Source: Diphasiastrum complanatum
Taxonomy: Eukaryota > Streptophyta > Lycopodiopsida > Lycopodiales > Lycopodiaceae
Length of the DNA stretch: 64,000 nucleotides
Reading direction: 5' to 3'
NCBI GenBank assembly: GCA_029204225.1
Contig: CM055092.1
Coordinates: forward strand, 19,397,222-19,461,221
The notes below the pieces were generated by a model, which was not told where the DNA came from, ran no database searches, and worked only from the letters and a program-made list of their open reading frames with translations. A program made the position numbers and the translations under genes. Each line of letters opens with the position of its first letter. Positions within the stretch are counted from its first letter, which is position 1. This document shows positions 59,146 through 64,000 of the stretch, piece by piece.

Positions 59146-59262
59146 ATGGAACTTGACCGCTTACCAAGCCAGAACAAGAAATTGTCAGCTGCGGTTATGT
59201 TATCAAATCGAAGAGATGGAACAAACAACATATCTGAACTTACAGCCACGAGTAACGATATG
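59146..59262 (+). CDS. hypothetical first exon
   Basis: An ATG at 59146-59148 opens 39 codons (MELDRLPSQNKKLSAAV...TSNDM) that end at a perfect donor, ATG/gtaagt, at 59262/59263 in phase 0. I could not find the next exon. No domain recognised. Support is the donor and the open frame only. Confidence 0.25.
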
Positions 59263-61000
59263 GTAAGTAAAGGCGACGGTAGACTCCGATTGAGTAGTCA
59301 GTGGCACATGCTATTATATAATACCTTAATTCAGAGTTGGGCGGTTGTGTGGTACTGACCGCAGAAGTGTCTCGATTTACACTCGCATGAACTCACAAGG
59401 CCGCCAGGTTCTTCCACTGTCACACTCTTTAAAGTCGATGCAAACTGTATTCATGCTCGTTTCTTCTCACTCTTCGTTCGTCAATGGACAAAACCATGGC
59501 CATGACGTTCTTTAATGCTGCATGCCATAAGCAGCTGTTATATTACATTCATTTCGTATGTCTATCACACTTCCTATCGCATAAGGAAATACTCAGAAAC
59601 CTCAGTGAATAACTGAGACAAGTATATCTATTAGATGCAATGATATCATTACTTGCCAATCTCGAATACGGAGCACGGCAACCGTACTCAAACTACAGAC
59701 CATAACATGACCAAATGAAAAACAAAACGGAAAACGCAAACACAGCATCTAACTCAAACAAACCAGCCACTGGTACAACACCTTCAATTCATAATAATTA
59801 TTACGTAATTCAAATAAAATCATCCCATAATATTACGGCTCAGACAAACTCATTCCAGAGGTTTATGAATTCAGATGAAAGCACTCCATGATATTGCGAC
59901 GATATTACAGAGCTGATCGTTCGGATTAACATTAAGTTGAAGATTCAATTATCCCGAATGCTCATCGAGGCATCCATCCAAATGTTCCTGGAGCGTGAAA
60001 TAAAACGCAAAACTGAAGCGTGAAACTTGCGAGCTTCAGCACAATGATTGAAATTTTACATGTCGCTATCACCCTAATAAAACGACCTCATTAATCGTCG
60101 GTCGACATGTCGTTGTCAGAAATTTTTTAATTCAGCAGCCAGGCCAAACAAACAGAGCCAATATCCAAACACCTTAGTATCTTAAAACCCGTTGGATTTT
60201 TTGGTACACTTTCAGATCTTGCCACATTAATGATTTTAGCCATTGAAAAGGTTTTTCGTGTTATTTCTGCCACGTGGCAAAGATCCAGATGCTAAGGACG
60301 TATATTGGCAATGCGCCCTTCTAGGATAGTGGGTATTGATATTTTCAATACCACCAAGGTTGTATTATACTTTTTTTTTTAAAAATTGATATGTGAATAG
60401 ATGGGTGGTGTGTTTGTAAATTGGTGGCTGGTATCAACTAGTTTGGATATTGCACGGCGCGGGTGATACCATTTGAGTATAAATTTGGATATGAGTATAT
60501 AATTTTTTTTTTAAATTAAACTTTTTATAATGGGTGCATTTAATGAAAAGCATGAACTTTTTTTTTAAATGTAATATGCGTATGATTTTATTGTGGAAGC
60601 TTACTAATGTCTTTAAGACACCATAAATAATATTCATATGTAAATTTTGAAAACCATCTAAAAATGGATACTATATTGATACCATGTTAAATTCGAATTT
60701 TTTGCCGTTATCTAGGTATCGATATGTGCATTGCTGGGGCTAAAACCAACCCTAGTCAGGTTCGACTGTAGTATCACAAAATCATATATCAGTCGAGTAT
60801 GTTCTACAATACCATTGTTAATTCATTGTTGATACCACCCAAGCACCTATATACCCACCCCCAACATTGGTAAAGACAATCTCTCTCAAGTCTTTACACA
60901 CATATCAAAATATGAAGGCCTCTACTATATAGGCATCAAGCACCTCGTTGCTTAGGCGCATGGATTACATTAAGAGCGTATACCCATGGGATAAAAACCT
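59263..61000. other. intergenic DNA
   Basis: No gene recognised. The part 60350-60700 is very AT-rich with T-runs. A TGATACCA near 60678 recalls a primer site but lacks the rest of one. Confidence 0.5.
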
Positions 61001-61011
61001 GCCACCGTCTC

Positions 61012-61553
61012 ATGGAAGCAATTTCGGAGGTAAGAAGCAACCTCCAGAATTTGTCCGACGAAGAGCAAAACCCGCCCAATCTCAGCAATCCACCTGAGAT
61101 TCTATTTTCAGATGCAATTTCGGGACATCTTTGTCACACCTCAGCCTCAGGTTTTTGTGATCTGTACCAAGCCTCAACACGTCTCCTCAACCTACCAAAA
61201 TTGTGTCTGTGTACCAAAATTGTGAGTTTTATATATATGTTGAACAACACCTGAACGACACGTAGTAGAGGCAACCAAGCTGATGAACATGGCAGGTGGT
61301 GCCAAGAGTGATTTCGGCCTTCTAGAGGGTGCCCGATTGAACCCTCCCAAACTCCCAGCATTTCTGGTTGGCGGAATGCTGGTTTTACGGAGCAGGTAAT
61401 CAGCCAATTGACTGTGCTGATCATTGGGAGCGCACTTCCTACTCTGAACCGGAGCAAAGTGACTATTTCGTCCCCTTCTTCCGTAGCATGGGGAGTGGCT
61501 CTAAGCCTGACTAAGTCCATTGTTCGATCGTGTCCAAAGACTTTAGGCTCTCA
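61012..61553 (+). other. possible small plant gene or exon pair
   Basis: An ATG at 61012 (MEAISE) is followed after 18 bp by a donor-like GAG/gtaaga. Further on, an open stretch (EATKLMNMAGGAKSDFGLLE..., about 61265-61397) ends in a donor-like AG/gtaatc. A second open stretch (QLTVLIIGSALP..., to a stop near 61553) follows. I recognise no family; the opposite strand is also open (61134-61520), so this is weak. Confidence 0.2.
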
Positions 61554-64000
61554 CTGATCTCATCAATCACTCACTATCATGATGAGATTATTTCCTCACA
61601 TTCATTGGTGCAGATGTTATCCAACCTCTGTGCCAATAAGCAACTTCGCATCGGGCATGCAAAGCTTTTGATCATGCCGACATCATATATTCTTCAGAGT
61701 TAAGAGAAGTTGAGTTCTACCTCGTTTCATAGAAAAATCATGCAACATTTTTTAAGTGACATTCTTGAGGCGTTTATGTGCCTAACATCCAAATGATTGC
61801 ACTTAAAATATATGGTGTTGGTAAGCACCATCCATCATAGCCTATCCCCACGGACAAGAAACACAAACCAAACCTAGTCCATTATTCCGAAGATGAGGGC
61901 GTTGAGAGGGTAGGTAGAAGGGCCCTTTGACGCCATCCTTCACCAAAGCAAGATTTTCATTCTTCTTAAGGAGAGAGAACTTTATGATGGATGGAGTCGT
62001 TGTTTCATAAGATCGTTGTTTTCAGGTCACGTCAAGCCATCTTGCCCCATCCATTTTGTCCTTTCTTGCAAGCATAACTATAAGCTATCAATTTGAATTC
62101 CAATCTTCAATTTGAAATGTTGCAACAAGAGCTTGGTGGGTCCCTATAAATTATACAAGATCCCTCTATTCTCCTCTTGCTAGGTTTAGCATAAGTTTTG
62201 AATGCTCATGATCCCATCAAAGGGTCCTGGTTAAATGAGAGAGTGTGAAAACCAAAACCCTTGGATGGGACCTCAGTTCAACATGCTTTAAATGTTTGTG
62301 TGATTTTCATCCCAAGGCCCTATATTCACACCAGCCCAACACAATCTAACAGTGGAGAATTATTTAGAGGTTCAGCTAACATATCTGAGATCACAATATA
62401 CACAATGGTGACTTGGGTGCCAATATAGGACCCATGCTCATCTAACAATGGATTACTCATGACAATGGATTATGCATAATGAATGTCATCGTGATTTTTC
62501 ATTGTCGCTGAGGTTTTTCCATCATTGGATGAGATACCTGAGCTATTTTTCACTATTTTCTAGCTTCAGTAAAGACTACAAAAGTTAGTTACACATCTAA
62601 GGCTCTTTGTAAAGGTTCTTTTGATTTTGAAAAAAGGAATCCTCACACATGTAGCATTTCTTGATCTAAGTAACTTTTGCCAAGTTTTCATATTTTGATT
62701 CACTGAGATTTAGTTCCACTAAAAATTGTGAAGGTTGGTTGTGTCCCAACAACCTCTATGAGGGTTTGCAATCATGGCCAAAAATGTCTTCAAAACTTTT
62801 GTCGACTATGTATATTGTTGAGTAACTTTCGCATAACCCTCAACGAGTTTCAAATATCCTAAAAATTCTTCTATTAGAGTTGTGAGAGGAGAGTTAATTC
62901 CACTCAAAGCTAGTTTGTGCCGTGAGTAACATTCACCAACTTCACAAAACTCTCACAAAGTATCCAAACCACTGTATGAACCTTCGTAGAAGTCACTAAA
63001 GGTGAAATTCAATAAGAATTATCACATATCAAATATGTGAATGCTCTGGACATGGAAATGAAATTTTTTTATAAAAAGACATTTATCATCTGCTAAACAC
63101 TTGATACATACATCACTCATTCAATCATACACAAGTCATGCTATTTCTTGATGGAGGTCAGTGGAGCTCCCTAGACCCCATCACCTAGCTCCATCGTTGC
63201 CAACCATCACTCATTGTTATTATCCATGTCACTCCATCATCCACTATATGTGATTATCTCCATTTGAAATAATGAAATTCATCAATTCTTCCCTATAAGC
63301 ATCTGTCCAATTGTTGACTAGTGCAATCAGCCACTTGTTATTGCTCTCATCACTCCACTTGAACATACATCCATATATAACAACTAAACCAACTTTCAAC
63401 CATTATTATTAGTCAATTCTTCCAAGGTCCACTCAACTCCACTATTGCCATCGATCTCCACTCACCATTTTTCCTACACAATGAATGAGACTGAGATCTG
63501 GTAAAAGACTTAAACAAAAGAGAATCTAGAGCTACACTAAGCAGCACACTAAAAGATCCAATCTCCACAATAAAATCCAATGTAGCAGCAATTTTTCATG
63601 TCTGCGATACCACTCCAAGATTAGGATTGTCTAGGATATGATGGATTTACTGATCCAATCATGTTTCTCCAGTTTTACATATTAGTTTATGAGATCTATG
63701 GAAAATCCACCCCAAACTGAGAAACTAAAGTTGTTTCCTATGTCTCGAACGAAAGAGGTTTTGTGTTGGCTGATTCTAATAAATCCCCAAGATACTCGAA
63801 CAGAACAACTCAAGATCACCTCTCACCTTAGACCGAGGAGGTCTTTGAGAAGACGAGACTAATGAAGACTGAGAGCCGAGAAATACTAGCTAGGAAATAC
63901 ATGCAAGAACTGTGTAAGCCTCATGGTGAATCCCGGAAGATGGAATGACCATGTAGGAACTAGTATTTCTAAGCAAATGTAATAAATGCAAGTAGACCCC
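61554..64000. other. AT-rich intergenic DNA
   Basis: I see no coding frame, repeat pair or RNA gene that I can support in these 2.4 kb. Confidence 0.5.

Noticed and set aside
60668-60690. primer-site-like TGATACCATG
   Set aside because: Only about eight bases match and no LTR pair surrounds it.
61134-61520. 128-codon minus-strand ORF
   Set aside because: It overlaps open plus-strand stretches, has no recognisable domain and lacks supporting splice or promoter signals.
1-64000. tRNA, rRNA, CRISPR array, riboswitch or integron structures
   Set aside because: None seen on either strand; the tRNA-Met matches are only retroelement primer sites.

Overview
The window looks like nuclear DNA of a land plant with a large, repeat-rich genome. 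I infer a fern or another seed-free vascular plant, with modest confidence. The evidence is an AT-rich intergenic background, a 14-exon chloroplast-type TypA/BipA GTPase gene, a decayed NRT1/PTR-family (NPF) transporter, and nested Copia and Gypsy LTR retrotransposons whose primer sites match initiator tRNA-Met. There are also retroelement types uncommon in flowering plants: a restriction-like-endonuclease non-LTR element, a Penelope-like reverse transcriptase and an AP-endonuclease-type fragment. I see no rRNA, tRNA, CRISPR or prokaryotic operon structure.

Layout. 1-6.8 kb: the tail of one Copia element, then a complete Copia derivative at 1181-6292 (minus strand, TSD AGGGT) that lacks reverse transcriptase, followed by a truncated inverted copy of its LTR. 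6.8-11.8 kb: AT-rich intergenic DNA with Copia scraps and hairpin repeats. 11.8-26.7 kb: the typA gene on the minus strand. Fourteen exons join in one frame to give about 702 residues, and two introns of 5.0 and 5.9 kb hold LINE, Gypsy and Penelope-like debris. 26.7-33.6 kb: intergenic DNA with a decayed Gypsy integrase. 33.7-37.75 kb: a non-LTR element with an N-terminal zinc finger, RT, CCHC-like knuckle and PD-(D/E)xK endonuclease, whose 5' half is inverted relative to its 3' half. 38.4-38.9 kb: an endonuclease-domain fragment. 39.5-43.0 kb: an NPF transporter pseudogene (minus). 43.3-47.0 kb: a Gypsy chromodomain-type element with an internal inversion. 48.1-56.4 kb: a second Gypsy element (minus) split in its integrase by a full-length Copia element (48598-54061, plus, TSD GACCC). 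56.4-64 kb: mostly unassigned DNA, with two short head-to-head putative exons at 58.5-59.3 kb.

The only gene that looks intact and expressed is typA, a translational GTPase predicted to act on chloroplast ribosomes. The rest is mainly a layered record of transposition. Both intact LTR elements have LTR pairs differing by about 2-3% (counted by eye), so they are fairly young. Fragments inside the typA introns and in the older Gypsy elements are more decayed. All assignments come from reading motifs, splice sites and repeats by eye; no database search was run.
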